A stretch of DNA of 64,000 nt. It comes from Nocardioides silvaticus (GTDB lineage Bacteria; Actinomycetota; Actinomycetes; Propionibacteriales; Nocardioidaceae). The notes under the pieces were generated by a model. That model worked only from the letters and a program-made list of their open reading frames with translations, did no database searches and was not told the DNA's origin. This document shows, in pieces, positions 19,845-28,428 of the stretch (positions within the stretch are counted from its first letter, which is position 1; each line of letters starts with the position of its first letter). Both the position numbers and the translations under genes were made by a program. The stretch lies in the NCBI RefSeq assembly GCF_003160695.1, contig NZ_QGDD01000001.1:434001-498000 (forward strand), given 5' to 3'.

Positions 19845-21217
19845 TTGCCGCTCCTGATGATGCTGAGGACCTCGTCGCGGATGGCAGCCATGGTCTCGGT
19901 GTCCTTCCCCTCGGCGTTGAGCCGCAGCAGCGGCTCGGTGTTGGAGGCACGCACGTTGAACGCCCAGTCGGCGCTGGTCACGCTGAGACCGTCGAGGTGG
20001 TCGACCTCGACCCCGTCGCGGGCGCCGTACGTCGTCTCGAGCTCGGCCAGCACCGCGCCCTGGTCGGCGACCTCGGAGTTGATCTCGCCGCTCATCGGGT
20101 AGCGCTCGTACTCGGCGAGCAGCTCCGACAGGGTGCCGTCGGTCTCCGCCAGCGCCGCGAGCGCGTGCAGCGCGGCGAGCATGCCGGAGTCGGCACGCCA
20201 GAAGTCACGGAAGTAGAAGTGGCCGCTGTGCTCGCCGCCGAAGACGGCGTCGGTCTCGGCCATCGTCCCCTTGATGAAGGAGTGGCCGACACGGGTGCGC
20301 ACCGGCTTGCCGCCGAGCTCCTCGACGATCTCCGGCACTGCCCGGCTGGTGATCAGGTTGTGGATGATCGTGGCACCCGGCTCCTTGGCGAGCTCGCGGG
20401 CCGCGATGAGGGCGGTCAACGTCGACGGGGAGACGGCCCGGCCGCGCTCGTCCACGAGGAAGCAGCGGTCGGCGTCGCCGTCGAACGCGAGCCCGATGTC
20501 GGCCTTCTCGGCCACGACCCGGTGCTTGAGATCGGCCAGGTTGGTCTCGTCGATCGGGTTGGCCTCGTGGTTGGGGAACGTGCCGTCGAGGTCGAAGTAC
20601 ATCGGCACCAGCTCGACCTGGTCGGCGAGCCGGTCGAAGACGGCCGGCGCGGTGTGGCCGGCCATGCCGTTGCCGGCGTCGACGACCACCTTCAGCTTCC
20701 GGCCGGAGACCGGGGCGAGCGAGAGCAGGTGCGCGGCGTACGCCTGCAGCACGTCGTGGCTGGAGATGGACCCGCTCCGGTCCGCGCCCTTCTGTCCCGC
20801 CGAGCCGGAGGCCACCAGGTCCCGGATCTCCGCGAGGCCGCTCTCGAGCCCGACCGGCTGAGCGTGCGCGCGGCACATCTTGATGCCGTTGTACTGGGCC
20901 GGGTTGTGGCTCGCCGTGAACATGGCGCCCGGCAGCCCGAGGTGGCCGGAGGCGAAGTAGAGCTGGTCGGTCGACGCCAGGCCGATCATCGTGACGTCGG
21001 CACCCGCGGCCGTCGCGCCGTCGGCGAAGGCACCGGCGAGGTCGGGCGAGCTCGGCCGCATGTCGTAGCCGATCACCAGCGACGTCACCCCGAGCACCTC
21101 GACGTACGCCGCACCGGTGGCGCGCGCCAGGTCCTCGTCGAGCTGGTCCGGCACGGTCCCGCGGACGTCGTAGGCCTTGAACACCGCGTTGACGTTGTCA
21201 GGCGAGAGCGTCGACAT
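19841..21217 (-). CDS. manB: Phosphomannomutase/phosphoglucomutase
   Basis: A 458-residue alpha-D-phosphohexomutase that converts mannose-6-phosphate to mannose-1-phosphate, supplying GDP-mannose together with manC at 31.6 kb. It has the phosphoserine loop FTASHNPAQYNG (Ser near residue 103), the metal loop FDGDADRC and the sugar loop GGEHSGHFYF. The ATG has a TAGGTT box 7 bases upstream. Confidence 0.94.
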   Translation of the reverse strand: MSTLSPDNVNAVFKAYDVRGTVPDQLDEDLARATGAAYVEVLGVTSLVIGYDMRPSSPDLAGAFADGATAAGADVTMIGLASTDQLYFASGHLGLPGAMFTASHNPAQYNGIKMCRAHAQPVGLESGLAEIRDLVASGSAGQKGADRSGSISSHDVLQAYAAHLLSLAPVSGRKLKVVVDAGNGMAGHTAPAVFDRLADQVELVPMYFDLDGTFPNHEANPIDETNLADLKHRVVAEKADIGLAFDGDADRCFLVDERGRAVSPSTLTALIAARELAKEPGATIIHNLITSRAVPEIVEELGGKPVRTRVGHSFIKGTMAETDAVFGGEHSGHFYFRDFWRADSGMLAALHALAALAETDGTLSELLAEYERYPMSGEINSEVADQGAVLAELETTYGARDGVEVDHLDGLSVTSADWAFNVRASNTEPLLRLNAEGKDTETMAAIRDEVLSIIRSGK

Positions 21218-21224
21218 GGCCGCA

Positions 21225-21230
21225 AACCTA
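21225..21230 (-). promoter_or_regulatory. -10 box of leaderless manB promoter
   Basis: TAGGTT on the minus strand, 7 bases before the manB ATG. Confidence 0.55.
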
Positions 21231-21252
21231 GTCGATGGTCCGGGCGCGTGGG

Positions 21253-21621
21253 TCAGTCGGTCGTGAGCACCCGCAGGTGGCCCCGGCGCGCGACCTCGCG
21301 GCCGGTCTCCTGTGAGGCGTCGAGGACCGCGGTCGCGGTCGTCGCCGGCGGCCGGGCGGCCTCACGGACGGCGTCGGCCAGGGCCAGCAGGTCGTCCTCG
21401 GTCGGGCCGGGCACCGTCTGGTCGAGCGCCAGCCGCAGCACCTCCCAGCCGCGCGGTGCGGAGAGCCGGTCGCTGTGGAACTCACACAGGTCGTAGGCGT
21501 GCGGCTCGGCGTACGTCGCCAGCGGGCCGAGCACCGCGGTCTGGTCGGCGTAGACGTAGGTGAGCGTGGCGACCGCGGGGCGGGCGCAGGCGGTGCGCGA
21601 ACAGCGCCGAGCGAGACTCAC
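21253..21621 (-). CDS. DUF3499 family protein
   Basis: A 122-residue actinobacterial protein. The N-terminus RRCSRTACARPAVATLTYVY and the later LCEFHSDRLSAPRGWEV carry conserved cysteines and a histidine that look like a metal site. Function unknown. It sits in the same place as Rv3258c in M. tuberculosis, divergent from the zincin-like gene. The GTG has TACCGT 7 bases upstream. Confidence 0.88.
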   Translation of the reverse strand: MSLARRCSRTACARPAVATLTYVYADQTAVLGPLATYAEPHAYDLCEFHSDRLSAPRGWEVLRLALDQTVPGPTEDDLLALADAVREAARPPATTATAVLDASQETGREVARRGHLRVLTTD

Positions 21622-21628
21622 GCCGCAG

Positions 21629-21634
21629 ACGGTA
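21629..21634 (-). promoter_or_regulatory. -10 box of leaderless DUF3499 promoter
   Basis: TACCGT on the minus strand, 7 bases before the DUF3499 GTG. Confidence 0.5.
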
Positions 21635-21658
21635 CCCCCTGATCGCCGACCTGCCGGA

Positions 21659-21664
21659 TAGGCT
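21659..21664 (+). promoter_or_regulatory. -10 box of leaderless zincin-like gene promoter
   Basis: TAGGCT, 8 bases before the GTG at 21673. It pairs back to back with the DUF3499 box 24 bases away. Confidence 0.5.
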
Positions 21665-21672
21665 CGCGGCTC

Positions 21673-22131
21673 GTGGAGGACTCCCGACCGGCGCCGACCG
21701 CCCGGCGGTCCCGCCGGGACCGGCGCGGCCGCGGCATCCGCGGCCCGGCCGCCCTCGGCCACCCCGACTTCGGCCGACCACCACGCCCGTTCGCGCGGCG
21801 CGAGTCCTTCGACAACCTGGTCCTCGACATCGTCACCGACATCGACGCCCGGTGGTCGGACCGGCTCGGCCTCGTCGAGTACGCCGTCGAGGACGCCCCC
21901 CAGGTCCCGGACGACTGGGAGCCCGGCTCGGTGCCCCTCTCCTCGCTGGTCCGCGGCTCCGGTACGACGCCCACCCGTCTGGTCGTCTTCCGGCGTCCCC
22001 TCGAGCACCGCGCCCACGACCGCGCCGACCTCGAGGCGATGGTCCTCACCGTCGTCGTCGAGCAGGTGGCCGAGCTGCTCGGCATCCCGCCGTCCCAGGT
22101 GGACGCGCGGTACCCGGAGGACCTGGACTGA
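21673..22131 (+). CDS. Zincin-1 (PF06262-like) protein with degenerate active site
   Basis: A 152-residue protein related to the small 'metallopeptidase family' proteins next to DUF3499 in actinobacteria (Rv3259 position). The basic N-terminus (first 40 residues) is followed by the compact zincin core. Where catalytic members have HExxH, this one reads VEQVA inside VLTVVVEQVAELLGI, so both zinc histidines are absent and proteolysis is unlikely. The start is a GTG that fits a leaderless promoter. Confidence 0.75.
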   Translation: MEDSRPAPTARRSRRDRRGRGIRGPAALGHPDFGRPPRPFARRESFDNLVLDIVTDIDARWSDRLGLVEYAVEDAPQVPDDWEPGSVPLSSLVRGSGTTPTRLVVFRRPLEHRAHDRADLEAMVLTVVVEQVAELLGIPPSQVDARYPEDLD

Positions 22132-22199
22132 AGGGTCGATCTCGTTCTGGGGTCGGTGTGGCGGCCGCGCTCGTAGTCGACCGGCTGGCGTTGGATCCT

Positions 22200-22273
22200 G
22201 CGTCACCAGGTGACGCGAGATCGCACCGCAGAGCCATAGTCCGTCCGATCGCAGTCACCAGGTGACTGCGATC
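22200..22273. repeat. Paired palindromes sharing GTCACCAGGTGAC
   Basis: The first (22200-22216) has 8-bp perfect arms GCGTCACC around a central A. The second (22247-22273) has 13-bp perfect arms beginning GATCGCAGTCACC around a central A. Their centres are 52 bases apart, about five helical turns, which is compatible with a paired protein-binding site. Confidence 0.7.
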
Positions 22274-22302
22274 CCACGCACAGTGGTCAGCCGGCCCCTG
22301 GT

Positions 22303-22320
22303 GCCCGCGCTTGCGCGGGC
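22303..22320. terminator. GC hairpin between convergent genes
   Basis: GCCCGCGC-TT-GCGCGGGC, perfect 8-bp arms, readable from both strands downstream of the zincin-like gene and DUF5719. Confidence 0.45.
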
Positions 22321-22484
22321 GGCGCGGCGAAGCCCGCCGCCCCGTGCGCCGTCAAGCCGGTCGCGCGAGGCTCGGGGTCAAGGACGGCCGAAGGCCGCCG
22401 CGAAGCGGGGCCGAAGGCATCGTTGACGCCGAGACGCGACCGGCTGAGCGCGCGGGCACCCCACCAACCCCGAACGAGACCGTC

Positions 22485-23942
22485 CTACTCCGGCCGGACG
22501 TCCGGGATGTCCGCGTCCACCTCGGCCGGCCGGAGCCGCAGCACGCCGAGGCGGTCGCCGGTCAGCATCACGGTGCCGGCGATGGCGGTGTTGCCCGACT
22601 CGACGACGACGAGGACCGCCTCGTCGGGCAGCTTCAGGCTGTGACCGCGGTCGGCGCCGACCTCGACCCGCTTCTCGTCGAGCAGGCGCCCGCCGTCGGC
22701 GTCGATGGCGGTGACGCGCACGGTGCCGGAGCGGGTGGCGCCGGCGAGCACGAGGGTCTTGGGGCCCTCCGGCACGACGGAGGCGACCGGCTCGTCAGCG
22801 TCGAACGTGGTCGACGGGGCGACCAGGCCGAGGTCGTCGTCGAGCAGCCGGACCGAGGCGACCAGCGGCTCGGCGGAGACGACCTCGAGACCGAGCGCGC
22901 CCTTGGCGGCCTGCTCTGTCAGGACCCGGGACAGCTCCACCTGGCGCACGCTGCCGGCGGGGACCACGACGTCGTCGAGGCCGGCCGGGGTGAACACGGC
23001 CGAGCCCGAGACCACGCGCACGGTCGCTCGGGCCTCGTCGGCGCCCGGGTTGAAGAGGTGCACGACACCCGAACCCTCCGCCGGCACACCGAGGAGCAGG
23101 TTGCTGGTCAGCGGGGCGGCCTGGGCGGGAAGGAAGTCGATGCGAGGGGCGCTGCTCCCGAGCGGGTCGTAGGTGTGGCGCACGGTGGTCGTGACCCGGC
23201 CGCGCACGACCGTCACGTGGGCGGCCAGCGTGCCGCGGCGCGGGGCCATCCGGGACAGGTCCAGCCGGACCACCTCGTGGCCGGGTACTCGAATGCCGCG
23301 CAGGTCCTGCTCGTCGATGGGCTCCGGACCGTGGCGTCCGTAGAGCACGACCTCGACGACCGCCGGTCCCTCATCGGGGTTGACGAGCTCGATGATCGAG
23401 GCCTGGCGGGCAGCCGCGCCGATGCCGACGTACCACTCGTCGAAGGTCGGTGCCCGGCACTCCGCGGCCGCGCGGGCGGCGCCGGTGCGACCGGCGACCA
23501 GGCCGGGAGCGGCGGCGTCGGTGCCGGTGACGGCGACGTCGCCGTCGGTCGTCACCGAGGTCAGCTGGTCCGGCTGCACCCGCACCCGGCCCTGCTCGCG
23601 GAGCGGGGTGGCGTCGGGGCCGGCGACGCGGACGGTGACGTTGCCGCCCTCCAGGCCCGGCACCCGGGAGAGCCGGACCGGACCGGCGGTCCGGCTCGCC
23701 GCCGACGCGCAGACCAGCGAGGCGTCGGTGAGCCGCGACGAGGTCGGCGGCACGTCCGGTGCGGGCGCCGGGTCGTCGGCGCGGGTGACCGCGAACGCGG
23801 CTCCGGCGACCACCGGGAGCAGCAGGCTGAGCGCGGCGAGCGCGTCCAGCCGGCGCCGTCGTACGACGCCGCGCCGCCCCGGCGCGGAGGCGGCTCCCCG
23901 GTCGGCGCGCCGGCCGGCGGTCGGCGTCTGCTCGTCGCTCAT
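22485..23942 (-). CDS. DUF5719 family membrane-anchored protein
   Basis: A 485-residue protein with a basic cytoplasmic N-terminus, one membrane helix near residues 33-51, and a large extracytoplasmic beta-rich region made of repeated 100-residue modules (for example IIELVNPDEGPAVVEVVLYG and VVHLFNPGADEARATVRVV). I recognise it as DUF5719, function unknown. The ATG overlaps the stop of the upstream glycosyltransferase as ATGA, so the two are probably made together and may act at the same membrane site. Confidence 0.8.
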   Translation of the reverse strand: MSDEQTPTAGRRADRGAASAPGRRGVVRRRRLDALAALSLLLPVVAGAAFAVTRADDPAPAPDVPPTSSRLTDASLVCASAASRTAGPVRLSRVPGLEGGNVTVRVAGPDATPLREQGRVRVQPDQLTSVTTDGDVAVTGTDAAAPGLVAGRTGAARAAAECRAPTFDEWYVGIGAAARQASIIELVNPDEGPAVVEVVLYGRHGPEPIDEQDLRGIRVPGHEVVRLDLSRMAPRRGTLAAHVTVVRGRVTTTVRHTYDPLGSSAPRIDFLPAQAAPLTSNLLLGVPAEGSGVVHLFNPGADEARATVRVVSGSAVFTPAGLDDVVVPAGSVRQVELSRVLTEQAAKGALGLEVVSAEPLVASVRLLDDDLGLVAPSTTFDADEPVASVVPEGPKTLVLAGATRSGTVRVTAIDADGGRLLDEKRVEVGADRGHSLKLPDEAVLVVVESGNTAIAGTVMLTGDRLGVLRLRPAEVDADIPDVRPE

Positions 23943-26827
23943 GGTCGCCCCCTCCGCAACGTCGGCAGGGTGAGCACCGCGATCACCGGGAGCGCGAGCG
24001 CCTGCACCACGAGCAGCCCGACGCGCAGCCAGGACCGCGGACCTTCGATCGCGTCGGCGGGTGGCTCCTGGATCACGAGCCAGGCCCGGGTCGAGCGGTC
24101 CTCGGCACTGGCGCCGACCAGGCCGGCGGTGGCGTCGAGGCGGGTGCCGACCTCGCCGTCGGCGGGCGCCGGTTGCACGATGTAGTGGATGCCGCGCTCA
24201 GCCAGCTCGTCCACGGCCTCCGGCGACGGGGTCGTGGCCAGCTCGCCGACGAGCGCGGTGGCGTCGGGGTCCTCCGCGGTCAGGGCGGCGATCTCGTCCT
24301 CCCCCAGGGTCGCGCCGGCGCCGCGCTCGACCTCGTAGGTGAGCCCGGTGGCGACGCTGCCGCGGATCACGAGGATCCCGTTCTCGGGCGACTCCTCGGA
24401 CTCCAGCGCCATGTAGACGGGGATGTCGCTGTCGGGGTCGGACTGCAGCTCGTCGCCGCCCCAGCCGGCGAACCAGACCAGGCCCGCCACCGGGACCGCC
24501 GCGGCGACAAGGCCGACCAGCGCGGCCGCGCCCTGCGCGACCCGCGGCAGCACGACCGGCGACGGGGACCGGTCGGTCAGCGCCAGCCCGCCCAGGACGA
24601 TCGCGGTGATCCACGCCGCGCGGACCACGAGGAGCACCGGGCCGAGACCCGGCTGCTGCTCGGCCGCCCCGGTCAGGTCGACGACGGCGAGGCCGAGCGG
24701 CACGCCGACGAGCGCAGCGACGGCCGCGACCAGCCAGCACAGGACGACGCCGATCCGCGTCGCTCGCGGCAGCAGCGCGAGCACGGCCAGCACCGGGACG
24801 ACCAGGCCCAGCCACCACGGCGCACCGAGGTCACCGAAGCGGCCGAGGAGCAGGTCGACGCCGTCGGTGGTCGGGGTCGGCCAGCGGCCGACGTCGAGGA
24901 ACAGCGCGCCGCCGGCTCCCTCGAGGAGCGCGGGCAGCCACCACGGCGCCAGCAGCACCGCCGGCACGCCGAGCGCGATCGCCGGTGGGCCCCAGGCCGA
25001 ACGGTCGCGGACGGCCGCGCGGACGACCAGCGCCGCCATCGCGAGCACGACCGCGCCGAGCACCGCGCACAGCCACCACATGACCGGGGCGAACGCGGTG
25101 ACGACGGCGAGCAGGAGCCCGACCCGCCAGCCCGCGCGCCACCGCCGGGACGCCTCCGGCTCGGCGAACCCGAGCGCGGCATGGGCGAGCCACGGCAGCA
25201 CGGCCGCCGCGACGACCACGCCCCACCGTCCCGCGCCCCAGGCGCCGGAGACGAGCGGCACCAACGCGTAGCTGACCGACCCCCACACCAGCAGCCAGCG
25301 CGGAGCGCCGTACCTGCTGACGAGGCGGCCGACGACCCGCAGGAACCGCCACGCACCGAACAGCGCGATCGGCGCCGCGGCCACGAGCAGGAACGTCATC
25401 GCGCCCTCGGCGCCGAGGACGGAGCCGAGCACCGCGAGCGGCAGGACGTACGGCGGCGCGGGCACCGCGCTGCCGAGGCCGATCGGGTGCCAGCTCTCGT
25501 ACTGCAGGCGCCACCAGTCGGCGGCCGCCTGCGGCACCGGCGACAGCGCGCCGCCACTGACCGCGCCGAAGGCGTCGCGGGCGCCGATCACGAACGCGAT
25601 CGCCGTGACCGTGAGCGCGACGGCCGCCGGGTTGGTGAGGAAGCGAGCGACGATCCCGGTGTCCTCGAAGTCCTCGTCGTCGTCGGTCCGGTGCCGCGCG
25701 ACCGGGGGCGACGGGTCGCGCTCGGCAGCCGCGGCCCGCCGCCGCTCGGCGACATCGGCGGCCTGGTTCGTGGCGGCGGCCGCGAGGTCGCTGACGAAGT
25801 CGAGCCCGTGCCGGTAGGGCAGCCACCAGGGCGCGAGCAGCTGTCGCACCCGCTGGTGGTCGGCCTTGTCGAGGCCGCGGGCACGCCGCTCGCGTCGCGC
25901 GGCCAGCAGCGGGCCCGGGCGGCTGTAGACCGAGACCACGGCGGCCAGCTCGTCGAGCGCCTCGCCGACCGAACGGACGACGAGGAAGCCGAGCATCCGC
26001 AACAGCGAGCCAAGTGCCAGCCGGAGCGCGAGGAACGGCAGCGCCGCGGTGCGGCAGTTGGCGAGCAGGGTGAAGAGTGCCGCGCGGCGCTCCTGGTAGT
26101 GGGTGTGCCGGCCGGTCAGCGGGGTGCGCCGGATGCCGCGGTGCGCGGCCTCGGCGTGGAAGACCACGGCGCGCGGCACCACGATCGTCGTGTAGCCGGC
26201 GGCGGCCGCGCGCCAGCCGAGGTCGACGTCGTTGCCGAACATCGGCAGGTGCTCGTCGTACCCCCCGAGCGCCTCGAGCGCCTCGCGGCGCGCCAGCAGA
26301 CCGGCGCTGTTGACCGCCAGCACCTCACGGACGGTGTCGTGCTGCCCCTGGTCGTACTCGCCACGCTCCAGGCCGGTCTCCCGGCGTCCGGTGCCGCTGA
26401 TCGTCACCCCGATCTCGAGCAGCCGCTTGAGCGAGGGCCACTCGCGCAGCTTGGGGCCGACGAAGTCGGCGTCCGGCCGCGCGGCGGTGGCGGCGAGCAG
26501 GACCTCGAGCGCGTCCGGGGCGGGGTTGCTGTCGTCGTGCAGCAGCCAGACCCACTCGGTCTCGATGCCGTGCTCGGCCAGGGTGCGCAGCGCGAGCGCG
26601 ACCGCCTGGGGGTACGACGTGCGCCCGCTCTCCCGCAGCACCGCCCCCGGGATCGCCGGCTCGGCAGCGAGCGCGGCCTCGACCAGGTCGGCACTGCCGT
26701 CCTTGCTGCCGGTGTCGACGGCGATCACGCCGGACACCCTGCTGGTCTGCGCGCGAATGCCCTCGAGCACCGCCGGCAACCACGACGCCCCGTCGTGGCT
26801 GACGAGCACCACGGAGACGTCGGACAC
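23939..26827 (-). CDS. GT2 glycosyltransferase fused to a multi-pass membrane domain
   Basis: A 962-residue protein. Residues 1-260 form a GT2 catalytic domain (VVLVSHDGASWLPAVLEGI, LLHDDSNPAPDAL, GNDVDLGWRAAAAGY). After a charged linker (about 370-390) come about a dozen membrane helices and an extracytoplasmic C-terminal domain, ending in a last helix. Such fusions are common beside whiB2 and fbiA in actinobacteria and are thought to glycosylate an envelope acceptor. Donor and acceptor are unknown. It starts at a GTG with TAGGCT 8 bases upstream and is coupled to DUF5719. Confidence 0.85.
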   Translation of the reverse strand: MSDVSVVLVSHDGASWLPAVLEGIRAQTSRVSGVIAVDTGSKDGSADLVEAALAAEPAIPGAVLRESGRTSYPQAVALALRTLAEHGIETEWVWLLHDDSNPAPDALEVLLAATAARPDADFVGPKLREWPSLKRLLEIGVTISGTGRRETGLERGEYDQGQHDTVREVLAVNSAGLLARREALEALGGYDEHLPMFGNDVDLGWRAAAAGYTTIVVPRAVVFHAEAAHRGIRRTPLTGRHTHYQERRAALFTLLANCRTAALPFLALRLALGSLLRMLGFLVVRSVGEALDELAAVVSVYSRPGPLLAARRERRARGLDKADHQRVRQLLAPWWLPYRHGLDFVSDLAAAATNQAADVAERRRAAAAERDPSPPVARHRTDDDEDFEDTGIVARFLTNPAAVALTVTAIAFVIGARDAFGAVSGGALSPVPQAAADWWRLQYESWHPIGLGSAVPAPPYVLPLAVLGSVLGAEGAMTFLLVAAAPIALFGAWRFLRVVGRLVSRYGAPRWLLVWGSVSYALVPLVSGAWGAGRWGVVVAAAVLPWLAHAALGFAEPEASRRWRAGWRVGLLLAVVTAFAPVMWWLCAVLGAVVLAMAALVVRAAVRDRSAWGPPAIALGVPAVLLAPWWLPALLEGAGGALFLDVGRWPTPTTDGVDLLLGRFGDLGAPWWLGLVVPVLAVLALLPRATRIGVVLCWLVAAVAALVGVPLGLAVVDLTGAAEQQPGLGPVLLVVRAAWITAIVLGGLALTDRSPSPVVLPRVAQGAAALVGLVAAAVPVAGLVWFAGWGGDELQSDPDSDIPVYMALESEESPENGILVIRGSVATGLTYEVERGAGATLGEDEIAALTAEDPDATALVGELATTPSPEAVDELAERGIHYIVQPAPADGEVGTRLDATAGLVGASAEDRSTRAWLVIQEPPADAIEGPRSWLRVGLLVVQALALPVIAVLTLPTLRRGRP

Positions 26828-26835
26828 GGGGAGCG

Positions 26836-26841
26836 AGCCTA
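26836..26841 (-). promoter_or_regulatory. -10 box of leaderless GT2 promoter
   Basis: TAGGCT on the minus strand, 8 bases before the GTG at 26827. Confidence 0.5.
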
Positions 26842-26913
26842 CCGACGCTCCGGCATCACTCCGAATGCCCGCCCTTCGCCGCCCACCAGCGGTTCGTCGC
26901 TCCTACCTCGACG

Positions 26914-26931
26914 GCGACACGCTCGCGCAAT
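26914..26931. repeat. 18-bp sequence repeated after whiB2 and wzt
   Basis: GCGACACGCTCGCGCAAT occurs here and again at 36145-36162. In both places it lies 5 bases past the stop codon of a minus-strand gene. Confidence 0.7.
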
Positions 26932-26936
26932 TCAGT

Positions 26937-27194
26937 TCAGACCGCTCGCTTCTTCAGCTTCCGCCGCTCGCGCTCGGACAGTCCGCCCCAGATGCCGAAG
27001 CGCTCGTCGTTCATCAACGCCGCCTCGAGGCACTCGACCCGGACCTCGCAGGTCTGGCAGACCTTCTTGGCCTCCCGCGTCGACCCGCCCTTCTCCGGGA
27101 AGAAGGCCTCCGGGTCCGTCTGTGCGCAGAGCGCACGCTCCTGCCAGCCCAGGTCCTCGGTGTCCACATCCTCGACCAGGAATAGTTCTCTCAC
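26937..27194 (-). CDS. whiB2: WhiB2-type iron-sulfur regulator
   Basis: An 85-residue WhiB-family protein. Four cysteines (residues 23, 46, 49, 55) bind a 4Fe-4S cluster, GIWGG (67-71) forms the turn, and a basic tail ending RRKLKKRAV would contact DNA or the sigma factor. WhiB2/WhmD-type proteins control septation. Naming as whiB2 rests on length and on the Rv3260c-like position beside fbiA. It starts at a GTG and has its own strong promoter (27287-27316). Confidence 0.92.
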   Translation of the reverse strand: MRELFLVEDVDTEDLGWQERALCAQTDPEAFFPEKGGSTREAKKVCQTCEVRVECLEAALMNDERFGIWGGLSERERRKLKKRAV

Positions 27195-27257
27195 CGTGCT
27201 GCCCCTAACCCCATTGGTACTGCGTGGTCCTGCCTTGGTGCTGCTGTTCCTTCGACC

Positions 27258-27285
27258 CCACTTGTGTCTTTAACGACACTAGTGG
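27258..27285. promoter_or_regulatory. Inverted repeat at the whiB2 transcription start
   Basis: CCACTTGTGTC and GACACTAGTGG arms, 11 bp with one mismatch, around a 6-base spacer. It lies directly downstream of the whiB2 -10 box and over the predicted start site, so it may be an operator or a 5' stem-loop. Confidence 0.55.
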
Positions 27286-27286
27286 A

Positions 27287-27316
27287 ATTACACGCATGTC
27301 ATACCCACATAGTCAA
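27287..27316 (-). promoter_or_regulatory. Sigma-70-type promoter of whiB2
   Basis: On the minus strand TTGACT (27311-27316) and TGTAAT (27287-27292) are separated by 18 bases. Both hexamers match consensus at 5 of 6 positions, unusual in this GC-rich window. The start site is predicted near 27280, giving an 85-base leader. Confidence 0.7.
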
Positions 27317-27405
27317 GCCTCAGTCTGCTATACGCGGTGCGTTATCACGCGGGAGCGAACGCCCCGGCGCGGGGTCGGGGCGCCGCACGGGGCAGAGTTG
27401 CGCCC

Positions 27406-28428
27406 ATGAAGAAGCTGACGGTGCTGTCCGGTGGCATGGGCGGAGCGCGGTTCCTCCAAGGCCTGCTGCACGGGATCACGGCGGGCTCGCTGCCCGGCGT
27501 GGACGCCGACGCCGAGGTCACCGTCGTCGCCAACACCGCCGACGACTGGTGGATCCACGGGCTCAAGGTCTGCCCCGACCTCGACACCGTGATGTACACG
27601 CTCGGCGACGGCATCGACCTCGACCGCGGCTGGGGACGGCGGGACGAGACCTGGAGCGCGAAGGAGGAGCTCGCGGCGTACGGCGTCGAGCCCACCTGGT
27701 TCGGCCTCGGCGACCGCGACATCGCGACCCACCTGGTCCGCACTCAGCTGATCGACGCCGGCTACTCGCTGTCGAAGGTGACCGAGGCGCTCTGCCGGCG
27801 GTGGCTCACGCCGGTCTGGGGCGACCGGGTGCGGCTGTTGCCGATGACCGACGACCGGGTCGAGACGCACGTCGCGATCAGCGACGCCGACTCGCCGAGC
27901 GGCAAGCGTGTCGTCCACTTCCAGGAGTACTGGGTGCGGCTGCGCGCCGAGGTGCCGGCCGAGACCCTGGTCTTCGTCGGGCTCGACGACTCGTCCCCCG
28001 CACCCGGCGTGCTCGACGCGATCGCCGGGGCCGACCTGGTGCTGCTGCCGCCGTCCAACCCGGTGGTCTCGGTCGGCACCATCCTCGGCGTGCCCGGCCT
28101 GCGCGACGCGATCCGCCGCACCGACGCCCCCGTCGTCGGCATCTCCCCCATCGTCGGCGGTGCCCACGTGCGCGGCATGGCCGAGCAGATGCTCGCGTCC
28201 ATCGGGGTCGAGGTGAGCGCCGGTGGCGTCGGCCGGCACTACGGCGCCCGCAGCGCGGCTGGTGCAGCCGGGCTGCTCGACGGCTGGCTGGTCGACGAGC
28301 GCGACGCCGACCAGGTCGCGGGCCTCGAGCAGGCGGGGATCCGCTGCGCCGCCGTACCGCTGATGATGATCGACCACGACGCCACCGCGGCGATGGCCGC
28401 GGCGGCGATCGGCCTGGTCGCCGGCTGA
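27406..28428 (+). CDS. fbiA: Phospholactate/phosphoenolpyruvyl transferase of F420 synthesis (CofD/FbiA)
   Basis: A 340-residue enzyme that joins the activated three-carbon unit to Fo to make (dehydro-)F420-0. It begins KKLTVLSGGMGGARFLQGL, the CofD nucleotide site, and has LGDRDIATHLVRTQ and LPPSNPVVSVGTILGVPG. The ATG is chosen because the conserved N-terminus starts there. Its stop shares a base with the fbiB start (TGATG). Confidence 0.94.
   Translation: MKKLTVLSGGMGGARFLQGLLHGITAGSLPGVDADAEVTVVANTADDWWIHGLKVCPDLDTVMYTLGDGIDLDRGWGRRDETWSAKEELAAYGVEPTWFGLGDRDIATHLVRTQLIDAGYSLSKVTEALCRRWLTPVWGDRVRLLPMTDDRVETHVAISDADSPSGKRVVHFQEYWVRLRAEVPAETLVFVGLDDSSPAPGVLDAIAGADLVLLPPSNPVVSVGTILGVPGLRDAIRRTDAPVVGISPIVGGAHVRGMAEQMLASIGVEVSAGGVGRHYGARSAAGAAGLLDGWLVDERDADQVAGLEQAGIRCAAVPLMMIDHDATAAMAAAAIGLVAG

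Larger units (their letters stand above)
22132..22484. other. Intergenic region with palindromes between convergent genes
   Basis: This 353-base gap has no credible gene. It holds two related palindromes (22200-22273), a GCCCGCGC-TT-GCGCGGGC hairpin (22303-22320), and further GC-rich hairpins around GCGGCGAAGC and GGCCGAAGGCC up to about 22420. It probably acts as a two-way terminator region. Confidence 0.6.

Noticed and set aside
24173..27208. A 1011-codon open frame opposite the large GT2 gene
   Set aside because: The composition is Arg/Gly/Asp-rich without any fold, as expected for the complementary frame of a GC-rich gene; the minus-strand protein has clear GT2 motifs and helices.
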